In this document: positions 17,157 through 26,115 of the stretch, piece after piece
Numbering within the stretch: the first letter of the stretch is position 1
How the letters are laid out: every line of letters starts with the position of its first letter
Assembly: GCF_004362215.1 (NCBI RefSeq)
Contig: NZ_SNWR01000001.1
Coordinates: 1,178,001-1,242,000, forward strand
DNA: 64,000 nt
Source: Paractinoplanes brasiliensis
Lineage (GTDB): Bacteria > Actinomycetota > Actinomycetes > Mycobacteriales > Micromonosporaceae
Reading direction: 5' to 3'
Notes under the pieces: generated by a model
Databases searched by the model: none
Told to the model about the DNA's origin: nothing
What the model saw: the letters and a program-made list of their open reading frames with translations, nothing else
Translations under genes and position numbers: made by a program

Positions 17157-19124
17157 TTACCAGATCCGGGTGCGGGATTCCCCCGACGCCAGGCCCGCGA
17201 GCGGGCCCGCCGGGAAGCGGCTGTCCCCCGCCTTGCGAGTGCCGACCAGGTCGACGTCGAGGACGGCCGGGGTGCCGTCGCGCTCCTCGAACTCGGCGTC
17301 GGCGAAACGGACCCGGGGCAGGTCACGGCCCGTGACAGGGATCAGGCGGGTCTCGTCGAACGCCGCGGGCAACTCCGTCACCAGGTAGACAGCGCCGTCC
17401 TCCTCGACCACCGTGGCCGTGGCCGAGGGCGCGACCGCAGGGTTGGTCTCGCCGTCGAAGGGGCGGGCGCCGGCCGCGTAGACGTTGCTGTGGGCGTACA
17501 CGGCCTGCACCACGTCGAGGTAGCGCTGGTGGTCGCCCGGCGGCTGGGACTGGATGCGCTCGATGTAGGCCTCGAACGAAGCCGGGTAGCCGTCGTAGGC
17601 CGACGTGCCGGAGAGCGCGGGGGCTTTGCCCTCGGCCCCGGGACCGTACGCGACGGCAGGGTCTCCCCCGACGAACAGGTTGCCGATCCAGCGGTCGTCG
17701 CCGGCGCGGATGTACGCGTAGCCGGCCACCTGGGTGCTGTGCGGGCGGTGGTACGGGGTGGCCCTGTCCATGACCGCCTCGACGCGCACCGTGCCGAGGA
17801 TCAGGTTGCTGACGAACGCGCCGCCCTGGCTGAACAGCTCGATCGCGGCGGGCGAGGCGAAGACGTTGTGCTCGACCAGGTACGGGCCGTGGCTGACCTC
17901 GATGAAGATGTCGCGGCTGTTGTTGTACAGCACGTTGCGGCTGATCCGCGTGCCCTGGGTCTGCCAGTCGAGCCACACGCCGAGCGAGCAGTCGTGGATG
18001 CGGTTGTGCCGGATCTCGACGTCGATCGCGGCGTGCAGCTTGATGCCGCCGATCTCGTAGCCGTAGAACTCGCGCTTGAGGGCGATGTTGTAGATGTGGT
18101 TGTCCTCGATGGTCGAGAACACGCAGCCGAGGTGCCCGACGATGCCGTTCTGCCCGCAGTCGTAGATGGTGTTGCGGCGGATGACGTGGGAGCCGATGTG
18201 CTCTTTGTCCCACCCGATCTGCTGCGCCGAGAACACCGACTCGAGCTGGTACTGGTAGCCCGGCTTGTCGCCGCGCTCGGTGGCGTAGTTGTGGCCGGTC
18301 GAGGCCTCCTTGCCGATGCTGACGGCCGAGGTCTTCGCGTCGTGGATGACGTTGTCCTCGATGATCCAGCCCTTGGCCCAGTTGGGTCCGATCAGGCCGG
18401 GCTGGTCGGCGGTCGGCGGCGTCCACGGGGTGGCCGCCTGGGCCAGTTCGAAACCGCGCACGGTGATGTAGTCGAGGTGCGGCACGACGGGGTAGAAGAC
18501 CGACCGCCGTACGTTGATCTCGACGAGTTCGGTGTTGGGGTCGGCGCCCTGGAAGTTGGCCCAGATCGTCGTCGACTCCTCGCCCGCCGAGGCGTGCCAG
18601 ACGAGCTTGGTCTGCTCGACGTTGCGGACGCGGTCGGTGGTCCTGGTCCAGTTGTCGATGATCTCCGTACGGGCCTCGGGCGCGGCGACGGCCTCGGGCG
18701 AGCCGACCTCGTAGAAGCTCAGGCCGTTGAGGTAGACGTCGCCGAGGTGCTTGTGGGCGGCGCCCTCGGGATAGACGATCCAGTCGCCGGCGACCTCCTC
18801 GGCGTACGGGTTGAAGTCGCCGAAGAGGGTGTTGGGGACGGTCACCTTCCACACCGTGCCGCCGTCCGGCTCCCAGCCGGTGATCCGCTCCGAGCCCTTG
18901 ATGACGACGTGCTCACCCTCGGCGGCCTGGTAGGTGATGCGGCGCGCGTCGCTGAGGCCGCCGCGGCGGGGCTTCACCCACTCGCGGTACTCCCCCGCGT
19001 GCACGATCACGGTGTCGCCCGGCCGGGCGAGGGCGGCGGCCCGATTGATCGTACGGAAGGGCTGGTCCTTGCTTCCGGGGTCGGCGTCCGAGCCGGTGGT
19101 CGCCACGTGGAACACGGAGGTCAT
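17157..19124 (-). CDS. GH120 family beta-xylosidase (right-handed beta-helix)
   Basis: 655 residues, close to the roughly 640 of characterised GH120 enzymes. The whole sequence follows that family: VFHVATTGSDADPGSKDQPF, HAGEYREWVKPRRGGLSDAR, WTPPTADQPGLIGPNWAKGW, IYDCGQNGIVGHLG, VWLDWQTQGTR and IFIEVSHGPYLVEHN. By comparison with Thermoanaerobacterium XylC the nucleophile is Asp386 (in WLDWQ) and the acid/base Glu409 (in IEVSHG); both are present. No signal peptide is seen, so it probably hydrolyses imported xylo-oligosaccharides in the cytoplasm, releasing xylose. ATG 19124 follows GAAAGG. The LacI regulator is encoded immediately upstream on the same strand, and two operators lie between. 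Confidence 0.9.
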   Translation of the reverse strand: MTSVFHVATTGSDADPGSKDQPFRTINRAAALARPGDTVIVHAGEYREWVKPRRGGLSDARRITYQAAEGEHVVIKGSERITGWEPDGGTVWKVTVPNTLFGDFNPYAEEVAGDWIVYPEGAAHKHLGDVYLNGLSFYEVGSPEAVAAPEARTEIIDNWTRTTDRVRNVEQTKLVWHASAGEESTTIWANFQGADPNTELVEINVRRSVFYPVVPHLDYITVRGFELAQAATPWTPPTADQPGLIGPNWAKGWIIEDNVIHDAKTSAVSIGKEASTGHNYATERGDKPGYQYQLESVFSAQQIGWDKEHIGSHVIRRNTIYDCGQNGIVGHLGCVFSTIEDNHIYNIALKREFYGYEIGGIKLHAAIDVEIRHNRIHDCSLGVWLDWQTQGTRISRNVLYNNSRDIFIEVSHGPYLVEHNVFASPAAIELFSQGGAFVSNLILGTVRVEAVMDRATPYHRPHSTQVAGYAYIRAGDDRWIGNLFVGGDPAVAYGPGAEGKAPALSGTSAYDGYPASFEAYIERIQSQPPGDHQRYLDVVQAVYAHSNVYAAGARPFDGETNPAVAPSATATVVEEDGAVYLVTELPAAFDETRLIPVTGRDLPRVRFADAEFEERDGTPAVLDVDLVGTRKAGDSRFPAGPLAGLASGESRTRIW

Positions 19125-19179
19125 CTGCGGATGCCTTTCGACGAGCGCGATAGCGGGCTGACCCTTCAACGTTAGATTG

Positions 19180-19213
19180 CGAAAACTTTATGTCAAGAGT
19201 TCGAAAACTTTCG
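19180..19213. promoter_or_regulatory. Paired LacI-type operators upstream of the xylosidase
   Basis: CGAAAACTTTA (19180-19190) and CGAAAACTTTCG (19202-19213) repeat with a 22-bp period, two helical turns. They match the CGAAA-N-TTTCG style of actinobacterial xylan/xylose LacI operators. They sit between the lacI stop (19230) and the xylosidase ATG (19124), so repression would act on the xylosidase rather than on lacI itself. Confidence 0.7.
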
Positions 19214-19229
19214 GAAACCTGAGCCGGAA

Positions 19230-20243
19230 TCAGGCGGGAGCGGCGGTCGACTTCCGGACGATCAGCTCGGTGGCCAGCTCGACGCGGGGCGAGGACAGCT
19301 CCTCCCCCGCGATCAGGCGCAGCAGCCGGCGCATGGCCGTGCGGCCCATCTCGGCGAACGGCTGCCGCACGGTGGTCAGCGGCGGCGCCGACCAGCGGGC
19401 CGCGCTGATGTCGTCGAAGCCGATGACGCTGACGTCCTCGGGAACCCGCAGGCCCAGCGTGCGGGCGGCCTCGATCGCGCCCAGCGCCTGCGAGTCGTTC
19501 GAGGCGAACAGCGCCGACGGCCGCGGGTCACGTCCGAGCAGCCCGAGCGCCGCCGAGAAGCCGGTCTCGAACGAGAACGGGCCGGCCGTCATCAGCTCGG
19601 GATCGCCGGCCAGGCCGCGCTGGGCCAGGGCGGCGTGATAGCCGTGCAGGCGGGCGATCGCCACCATCGCTCCGGGCGGGCCCTCGATGAAACCGATCCG
19701 GCGGTGGCCCAGCTCGAGCAGGTGGTTGGTGGCGGCCATCCCGCCGTTGAAGTTGGTGGCGCCGACACTGGGCACGTCGGGACCGGGCAGGTTGATCGGG
19801 TCGATCGTCACCACCGGGATGTGCTGCTCGGCGAAGTGCCGCCACTGCTGCGGGTTGATCTCGCTGGTCACCAGGATCAGGCCTTCGCGGTGGGCGGTCG
19901 CCATCCGCCGGGCCCAGGCCGCGCCGAGCGGGTCCTGCGGGACGGTGCCCACCACCACGTCGACCGACTCGGCGCCCGCCGCTTCCAGGGCGCCGTGCAG
20001 GATGTCGAGATTGTTGGGGCTGCGCATGGCGTCGAAGACCACCTCGACCGTACGGGTCACCGGCTGGGCGCCGCCCAGGCCGCGGGCCACGTAACCGTGC
20101 CGCACCAGCAGCGCCTCGATGCGCCGGCGGGTCTCGGAGGCCACGTCGGTGCGCCCGTTGACCACCTTGGAGACGGTCGGCACGGACACCCCGGCCTCCC
20201 GTGCGACGGCGGCCAGCGTCGCCCGCTGCGGCTCATGACTCAC
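19230..20243 (-). CDS. LacI-family transcriptional repressor
   Basis: 337 residues. The N-terminal HTH is TLAAVAREAGVSVPTVSKVVNGRTDVASETRRRIEALL (residues 9-46), including the hinge-helix lead, followed by a periplasmic-binding-like effector domain (VEVVFDAMRSPNNLDILHG ... VIGFDDISAARWSAPPLTTVRQP). GTG 20243 is preceded by GAGGGGA. From position next to a GH120 xylosidase and two CGAAAA-N-TTTCG-like sites, it probably represses xylo-oligosaccharide use and is released by xylose or xylobiose. The effector is inferred. Confidence 0.9.
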   Translation of the reverse strand: MSHEPQRATLAAVAREAGVSVPTVSKVVNGRTDVASETRRRIEALLVRHGYVARGLGGAQPVTRTVEVVFDAMRSPNNLDILHGALEAAGAESVDVVVGTVPQDPLGAAWARRMATAHREGLILVTSEINPQQWRHFAEQHIPVVTIDPINLPGPDVPSVGATNFNGGMAATNHLLELGHRRIGFIEGPPGAMVAIARLHGYHAALAQRGLAGDPELMTAGPFSFETGFSAALGLLGRDPRPSALFASNDSQALGAIEAARTLGLRVPEDVSVIGFDDISAARWSAPPLTTVRQPFAEMGRTAMRRLLRLIAGEELSSPRVELATELIVRKSTAAPA

Positions 20244-20371
20244 GGCGTCCCCTCTCGGACCGAAGCAATTCAGTATCGCAACCTTCCTGCTCCCAGCCGC
20301 TTCCTGCCATCCACCCGCCGGCCAGCCGATCCAGCAGCCGAAACCTCGCGACGAGCACCACGGAGAAGCCT

Positions 20372-21976
20372 GTGAGCCCCCGATTCAAGCGCCTGCTGAC
20401 CGACCGGCGCGTCAGCACCAAGATCATGGCCGCGGTGGGCGTGGTGTCGCTCCTCGGGGTGGGCAACGGCCTGTACGCGCTGAGCAGCCTCGGCACGATC
20501 AACAAGGAGGTCGAGCACGGCGTCGAGAACAGCCAGGAGCTCGACACCCTCGGCAGCCTGCGGTCCGCGGTCAACCGGTCGTGGCTGGGGGTGAGCGACC
20601 ACATGCTGGCCGGCACACCCGCCGAGCGGGCCGCCGCCACCAAGGCCATCACCGAGGCCGAGGCCGACGTCGTCAAGCTGTCCAAGGAGTTCCAGGCGCA
20701 CGCTGTGAACTCCGACGCACTGGCCACGGCGAAGAGGTTCGACAAGAACTGGACCGAGTTCACCAGGCTGGTCAGCGACGAGATCCTGCCGCTGTCCGAG
20801 CGCAACGCGCAGGCCGAGCTCAACACGCTGCGCGACGGCGTGCTGGCCAGGGAGAAGGAGGACGTCCGGGCCATCCTGGCCTCGCTGTCCGAGACGACCG
20901 TCAAGGCGAGCGAGGAGCAGGCAGCCGCCGCCCAGGCGACCTACGAATCCACCCGTACGCTGGTCATCTCCTCGCTCGCCGCCAGCCTGCTGCTCGGCCT
21001 GGCCCTGGCCCTCGCCATCTCCCGCATGATCGTCAAGCCGCTGGCCCGCAACGTCGAGGCGCTCGAGCGCATCGCCCAGGGCGATCTCACCGCCCGCGTC
21101 GAGGTGGACAGCGCCGACGAGGTCGGGCAGATGTCCGAGACGCTGAACCGGACCGCCGTCGCCATGAGCGAGATGGTCGAGCGCATCCAGAACAGCTCGA
21201 CGGTGCTGGCCTCGGCCTCCGAGGAGCTGTCGGCCGTGTCGTCGGAGCTGTCCGCGTCCGCCGAGGAGACGTCGGCCCAGGTGAACACCGTCTCGGAGTC
21301 GGCCGCGAGGGTCTCGACCAGCGTCACCACGGTGTCCGCGGGCGCCGAGGAGATGGGCGTGTCGATCCGGGAGATCTCCAACAACGCCAACGAGGCTGCC
21401 TCTGTCGCCGCCGATGCCGCCCGCGCCGCCGAGACCACCAACGCGAGCGTCGCCCGGCTCGTCACGGCGTCCGGTCAGATCGGCTCGGTCGTCGCGCTGA
21501 TCACCTCGATCGCCGAGCAGACCAACCTGCTGGCCCTCAACGCCACCATCGAGGCCGCTCGCGCCGGCGAGGCGGGCAAGGGCTTCGCCGTGGTCGCCAG
21601 CGAGGTCAAGGACCTGGCCCAGGAGACCGCCCGGGCCACCCAGGAGATCACCAACCAGGTCGGCGCGATCCAGGCCGAGAGCAACGCCGCCGTCATCGCG
21701 ATCCAGCAGATCGGCGAGGTCATCGAGACCATCAACGACTACACGACGACCATCGCGGCCGCCGTCGAGGAGCAGACCGCCACCACGGCCGAGATCTCGC
21801 GCAGCGTCCACGAGGCCGCCATGGGCTCGAGCAGCATCGCCGACACGATCGCCGGCGTCTCCGAGGCCGCCGCGCACGTCACCTCGGGCGCCTCCGACAC
21901 GCAGCAGACCGCCACAAGCCTGGCCCGGACCGCGGCCGAGCTCCAGGCGACCGTCTCGGTCTACCGGCTGTCCTGA
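20372..21976 (+). CDS. Methyl-accepting chemotaxis protein
   Basis: 534 residues. An N-terminal membrane helix (IMAAVGVVSLLGVGNGLYAL), a four-helix-bundle extracytoplasmic domain (about 45-200), a second helix (TLVISSLAASLLLGLALALAI), a HAMP domain (IVKPLARNVEALERIAQGDL) and a long coiled signalling domain are all visible. The conserved hairpin tip is ITSIAEQTNLLALNATIEAA. It relays ligand signals to CheA/CheW; no chemotaxis kinase genes are in the window. GTG 20372 is preceded by CGGAGA; the longer upstream frame is not coding-like. Confidence 0.92.
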   Translation: MSPRFKRLLTDRRVSTKIMAAVGVVSLLGVGNGLYALSSLGTINKEVEHGVENSQELDTLGSLRSAVNRSWLGVSDHMLAGTPAERAAATKAITEAEADVVKLSKEFQAHAVNSDALATAKRFDKNWTEFTRLVSDEILPLSERNAQAELNTLRDGVLAREKEDVRAILASLSETTVKASEEQAAAAQATYESTRTLVISSLAASLLLGLALALAISRMIVKPLARNVEALERIAQGDLTARVEVDSADEVGQMSETLNRTAVAMSEMVERIQNSSTVLASASEELSAVSSELSASAEETSAQVNTVSESAARVSTSVTTVSAGAEEMGVSIREISNNANEAASVAADAARAAETTNASVARLVTASGQIGSVVALITSIAEQTNLLALNATIEAARAGEAGKGFAVVASEVKDLAQETARATQEITNQVGAIQAESNAAVIAIQQIGEVIETINDYTTTIAAAVEEQTATTAEISRSVHEAAMGSSSIADTIAGVSEAAAHVTSGASDTQQTATSLARTAAELQATVSVYRLS

Positions 21977-22083
21977 CCCCGGCCTACCGGCTGCCCGCAA
22001 AAGTCGGCCGGCCGCGGTTGGGCAGCTCAGGGCCCGGTTACCTCAGCGTCCACAACCCAGCGGATGCAAGAGGTGAACCTGTC

Positions 22084-22899
22084 ATGTGGCTCCTTGTCCT
22101 CGCGGTCGGCGCGGCGCTGTTCGAGATCGTCCGGCGCACACTCGTCGACACCCAGAACCCCAACCTCGTCCCGGCCCTGCTGCTGCTGGGCGCAACCATC
22201 GTCCCGGCCGCCTTCGTCACGTTCATCCGCGGCCGGCGGCTCAGCTTCTCGGTCGGCGGCGGGACGGTCGCGCTGATCGCGTTCGTCGGCGGTGTCGTCG
22301 GCATCACCGCCGCCGGCACCGGGGAGTTCGACGCCCTGCGCGATCTGGGCACCCTGCCGATGCTGGCGGTCGGCGGCATCGAGGAGAGCGCCAAGCTGAT
22401 CGCCCCGCTGCTGGTGCTGCTGTTCCTGCGGCACCGCCGCCCGGCCGACGGCCTGCTGATCGGCGTGGCCAGCGGGGCCGGTTTCGCCGCCCTCGAGACG
22501 ATGGGGTACGCGTTCGTCGCGCTGGTGCAGAGCCAGGGCGACCTGCACGCGGTGGACGGGCTGCTGCTGCTCCGCGGCCTGCTCAGCCCGGCGGCGCACA
22601 TGGCCTGGACGGGTCTGACCGCGACGGCCCTGTGGGCGGCCGCGACCCAGCACTGGCGCCTGCGGGCCGTGGCCCGGTTCGTGCTGACCTTCGCGGTGGC
22701 GGTGGTTCTGCACGCCTCGTGGGACTCGTTCGCGTCCATCCCGGCGTACGTGGTCATCGGCCTGGTCAGCCTGGGTCTGCTCACCTTCGCCACGCACCGG
22801 CTGTCGGCGCGGGAGCGCGCGGCACTGGCCGGATCAGGTCGCCTGAGTGCCGGCACAACCACCTCACCTCGCCGTGACCTGCGCCCTTCCGCTTTCTGA
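22084..22899 (+). CDS. PrsW-family intramembrane protease-like protein
   Basis: 271 residues with about eight hydrophobic segments. The PrsW/CAAX-like signature residues are present: GIEESAKLIAPLL (the EExxK motif), GFAALETMGYAF, LLSPAAHMAWTGL and VLHASWDSF. In Bacillus, PrsW makes the first cleavage of an anti-sigma factor; the substrate here is unknown, and no sigma/anti-sigma pair adjoins. ATG 22084 follows GAGGTG. It is co-directional with the MCP, with a 107-bp gap. Confidence 0.82.
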   Translation: MWLLVLAVGAALFEIVRRTLVDTQNPNLVPALLLLGATIVPAAFVTFIRGRRLSFSVGGGTVALIAFVGGVVGITAAGTGEFDALRDLGTLPMLAVGGIEESAKLIAPLLVLLFLRHRRPADGLLIGVASGAGFAALETMGYAFVALVQSQGDLHAVDGLLLLRGLLSPAAHMAWTGLTATALWAAATQHWRLRAVARFVLTFAVAVVLHASWDSFASIPAYVVIGLVSLGLLTFATHRLSARERAALAGSGRLSAGTTTSPRRDLRPSAF

Positions 22900-22953
22900 A
22901 GACTTGTGATCTCGGACGTTGACCACAGTGGGCCCAGGGCCTGGGATGGGGAC

Positions 22954-23799
22954 ATGTCTGTCGCGCGCCGGATGTGGGCGCTTTTCGAGCCGTTGCACGC
23001 CGTGGCCTACTTCGCTCCGCAGAGCGCGGCGGCCTTCGAAGAGGTCGGGCTGACCGGGTTCTGGCGGCGCTACTTCGCCGGGCGGGCCGCGGCGCTCGGG
23101 CCGGTCGGTCCGGGACCGGTGACGGCGGCCTTCTTCGGGTTCGCGCCGGCCATGGTGTCGAAGGCCCTGCCCGGGGTGTGGTCACGGATCAGCCCGCCCG
23201 CGGCGGTCGCCGCCCGTACGGCGGGAGCCACCGCCGCCCTGACCGACCTGTTCACGGGTCTGCCGACCACGGCGGTCGAAGCGGCCGCCGACGTGCTGAC
23301 CGAGGCCGCCCGCGCCGCCGACATGCCGGGCCGGGTGCTCGCCGCCGCCCACGCCGACCTGCCCTGGCCCGAGGACCCGGCCGGGCGGCTCTGGCACGCG
23401 GCCACCATCCTGCGCGAGCACCGCGGCGACGGGCACGTGGCGGCCCTGCTCACGGCCGGGATCGACGGCTGCGAGTCGCTGGCCTGGCGGGCGGCCCTCG
23501 ACGGCGGCCGCCTGCGCGAGGTCACCCAGCCCGCCCGCGGCTGGACCGACGACGAATGGCGGGCCGCGACCGACCGGCTCGAGGAACGCGGCTGGGTCGC
23601 CGCCGACGGCGCCGCCACCGGCAAGGGCCGGGACGCGTACGACTGGGTCGAGCAACTGACCGATCAGCTGGCGGCGGGACCGTGGGACAAGCTCGGCGAC
23701 GAGGCCGCCCGGCTGCTCGAACCCCTCGCCGACCGGGCCTGGCGGGTCGTGCCGGACGACAACCCGATTCCCCTGCGCCGGGAGAGGTTCAGCGGATAG
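22954..23799 (+). CDS. SCO6745/SalK-like helix-turn-helix protein
   Basis: 281 residues. It follows the actinobacterial SalK/SCO6745 pattern: MWALFEPLHAVAYFAPQSAAAFEEVGLTGFWRRYFAGRAAALG, GPGPVTAAFFGFAPAMVSKALPGVW and the C-terminal wHTH-like DDEWRAATDRLEERGWVAADG. The last region resembles a MarR-type winged helix. Biochemical function is not established for the family. ATG 22954 is chosen since GGGATGGGG lies just upstream; the frame start at 22906 lacks one. The 3' end overlaps the convergent GGDEF gene by 11 bp. Confidence 0.8.
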   Translation: MSVARRMWALFEPLHAVAYFAPQSAAAFEEVGLTGFWRRYFAGRAAALGPVGPGPVTAAFFGFAPAMVSKALPGVWSRISPPAAVAARTAGATAALTDLFTGLPTTAVEAAADVLTEAARAADMPGRVLAAAHADLPWPEDPAGRLWHAATILREHRGDGHVAALLTAGIDGCESLAWRAALDGGRLREVTQPARGWTDDEWRAATDRLEERGWVAADGAATGKGRDAYDWVEQLTDQLAAGPWDKLGDEAARLLEPLADRAWRVVPDDNPIPLRRERFSG

Positions 23800-25873
23800 G
23801 CAGGGGCCGGGCGCGGCGCCGGGCCGCCGCCTTCACCCGGTACATCGCGGTGTCGGCGTCGCGCAGCAACTGCTCGACGCCGGCGCCGGTGGCGCAGTCG
23901 GCCACCCCGATGCTGACGCCGACGCGGGCGGTCCGGCCGCCCAGCCGGTACGGCGCGCTGATCGCGGTCCTCAGCCGCTCGACGATCCGGTCCTGCTCGG
24001 GCCCGGGCACACTGTCGCTCAGCAGCACCACGAACTCGTCGCCGCCGAAGCGGGCAGCCAGGTCGCCCTCGCGCAGGCACTGCTTGATCCGGCCGGCCAC
24101 CCGCACCAGCAGCTCGTCGCCGGCGTGGTGGCCCAGGGTGTCGTTGACGCGTTTGAAGCCGTCGAGGTCGAGGAAGAGAACGGCGCCGGGACGGCCGAGG
24201 ACGGCGGGCAGCGCGGCGGTGAACGAGGAACGGTTGGGCAGTCCGGTGAGCCGGTCCGACTGGGCCGCCCACAGCAGCTTGGCCTCCTGTTCGCGCAGGT
24301 CGAGGGCGACGGTGAGCAGCGCGGCGCACTGGTTGACGAGCTCCCGGCCGTCGTCGACCCGGTTCTCGACCTCGTCGACCAGGGCCAGCCAGCCGCGGTC
24401 GCTGTCCTTGACCTTCGCCCGTACGACGAACACCGCCTCGCCCGGACGGGCCGCGCCGACCAGCTCGACCGGCGGGAAGGCCTCGACCGGGGTGGGGCCG
24501 GGCGGGATCGGCGGGCCGTCGTGGTGGCGCCGCCAGCCCGCCGTACGGATGAGCTCGCCGGCCCGGTCACGCAGCGCGATCGAGCCCGCGGTGGCCGGGG
24601 TCAGCGCCAGCCACGCCGGGTCGCGGGGGTCGGCGTCGCGGCGGTGCAGCAGCGCCATGCTCAGGTCGTAGTTCACGCTGATCAGCGAGCGCAGGTGCAG
24701 CTGGTCGCCGAGCTGCCGCCGGTTGTAGGAGCGTCCCAGGAACAGCACGATGTCCTGCACCCTGCGCGGGTCGGCCGACACGGCGGCCGCGTACTCCTGC
24801 ACCGCCCGGCAGATCACCCGCAGGGTCTCCTGGGCCGGGCTGGTGGCGAGCAGGTCGTTCAGCGCCTCCGCCGCCGGCACGACGGACGACGCCTCGAACG
24901 CGCGGGCCACGATCGCGGCGGTCGCCTCCGGGTCCACGCCGGCGCCGAACACGACCACGCCGGCCAGCCGGTGGGCCAGACGGGCGAGCGGGTCGGCGAT
25001 CGGCAGCTCCGGGAGCCGCTCGGCGAAGGCGGTGCAGCCGCACGAGGTCCGCGGCACGAACCGGGTCGGCAACCGGTGCTCGACCGGCGGCACCCGTTCC
25101 CCGTCCAGCTCGCGCACGAGCATGTCGACAGCGAGGCGGCTCATCGCGTCGAGCGGCTGGCCGGCGCTGGCCAGCTCGGGCCGGATGAACGCGGCCTCGT
25201 CGATGTTGTCGAACCCGGTCAGCAGGTAGTCGCCGGGGCAGGTCAGCCCGGCCGCGGCGAGCATCCGCTGCGCGCCGATGGCGTTGCGGTCGGTCGCGGC
25301 CACCAGGGCGTCGGGTTTGCCGTCACGCAGCAGGTCCTTCGCGGTCCAGGTGATGCCGCCCTCGATGTTGCTGGTGGCGGGCAGCAACGGCCCGGGGGTC
25401 AGGCCGTGCTCGCGCAGCACGCCGAGGTAGGCGTCGTACCGCTCGCGGATGTCGCTGGCCTCGAGGTAACCGGTGAACGCGAGCCGGGTACAGCCGTGCT
25501 CGCGGATCAGATGCGTCACGGCGGCCCGCATCCCGTTGCCGTTGTCGGGCAGCACAACCGGGCGCTGCAGCCCGGCGACGGTGTGCCCCACGAGCACCAC
25601 GGGCTTGCCGGCCCCGGCCAGCCGGCGCAGGTAGGCGGGCTGCACGGCGTCGGCGAAGACGACGAACCCGCCGATGTGGTCCCAGGCCACCGGGGCCTCG
25701 AAGCTGGGGGTGCCGCCGTAGACGACCATGTCGGCCCCCGCGTCCAGCGTCTGCAGGGCGATCAGCCCCCGCCCGCGCGCGGCGGCGGCCGCAACCGTGC
25801 CGGCGACCAGACGGCCGTAATAGGTGCCCCCGACGAACGGCGCCAGCACCCCGACGCTGCCCTCGAAGCCCAT
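23789..25873 (-). CDS. Diguanylate cyclase with LacI-like cytosolic sensor domain
   Basis: 694 residues. Residues 1-280 form a LacI/periplasmic-binding-like domain (SVGVLAPFVGGTYYGRLVAG, YLLTGFDNIDEAAFIRPELASAGQPL) with neither an HTH nor a signal peptide. A GAF-like or helical middle follows (280-520), then a C-terminal GGDEF domain with active site RFGGDEFVVLL (GGDEF at 610-614) and LFLDLDGFKRVND. It should synthesise cyclic di-GMP in response to a cytosolic small ligand, perhaps a sugar. The absence of membrane helices makes it a soluble one-component sensor. ATG 25873 is the first residue of the binding domain. Confidence 0.88.
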   Translation of the reverse strand: MGFEGSVGVLAPFVGGTYYGRLVAGTVAAAAARGRGLIALQTLDAGADMVVYGGTPSFEAPVAWDHIGGFVVFADAVQPAYLRRLAGAGKPVVLVGHTVAGLQRPVVLPDNGNGMRAAVTHLIREHGCTRLAFTGYLEASDIRERYDAYLGVLREHGLTPGPLLPATSNIEGGITWTAKDLLRDGKPDALVAATDRNAIGAQRMLAAAGLTCPGDYLLTGFDNIDEAAFIRPELASAGQPLDAMSRLAVDMLVRELDGERVPPVEHRLPTRFVPRTSCGCTAFAERLPELPIADPLARLAHRLAGVVVFGAGVDPEATAAIVARAFEASSVVPAAEALNDLLATSPAQETLRVICRAVQEYAAAVSADPRRVQDIVLFLGRSYNRRQLGDQLHLRSLISVNYDLSMALLHRRDADPRDPAWLALTPATAGSIALRDRAGELIRTAGWRRHHDGPPIPPGPTPVEAFPPVELVGAARPGEAVFVVRAKVKDSDRGWLALVDEVENRVDDGRELVNQCAALLTVALDLREQEAKLLWAAQSDRLTGLPNRSSFTAALPAVLGRPGAVLFLDLDGFKRVNDTLGHHAGDELLVRVAGRIKQCLREGDLAARFGGDEFVVLLSDSVPGPEQDRIVERLRTAISAPYRLGGRTARVGVSIGVADCATGAGVEQLLRDADTAMYRVKAAARRRARPLPIR

Positions 25874-26000
25874 ACCGGTCCATCGGCCGTCACCGTGTGA
25901 TCCTTAGGTTGCCCGCCGCCCGGAACGAGCAGCGCCGCCGGCCTCCCGCCCGCGCGGACAACGTCCTCAGCCGACGCCGCGGGCGCGGACGGCCGGCGCT

Positions 26001-26115
26001 GTCGGCCGCCACTTGGCCATGCTGCGCAACGCCGGGCTCGTCGAACGGGCCCGTTCGGGGCGGTCGGTGCTCCACCGCCGTACGGGATTGGGCGACGCCC
26101 TGGTCAGCCCCAGAG
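26001..26115 (+). pseudogene. Truncated ArsR-type HTH fragment
   Basis: From 26001 the plus-strand frame reads VGRHLAMLRNAGLVERARSG then RSVLHRRTGLGDALV. This is the recognition-helix and wing part of an ArsR repressor (normally ...SRHLAMLRDAGLV...). The N-terminal half and a start are missing, and the preceding 25874-26000 sequence shows no matching frame. The fragment runs into the 3' end of the aldehyde dehydrogenase gene. It is a deletion remnant and occupies the otherwise empty 25874-26103 gap. Confidence 0.6.

Noticed and set aside
17490..19175. 561-codon plus-strand frame opposite the GH120 gene
   Set aside because: The minus-strand frame matches GH120 throughout with both catalytic residues; the plus-strand translation is Val/Asp/Gly-rich shadow.
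20581..22083. Upstream extension of the PrsW-like frame through the chemotaxis receptor gene
   Set aside because: The receptor frame is unambiguous; the extension is Arg/Gly-rich shadow, and ATG 22084 has a ribosome site.
24125..25900. 591-codon frame opposite the LacI-like/GGDEF gene
   Set aside because: Shadow frame; the other strand carries intact GGDEF and binding-protein motifs.
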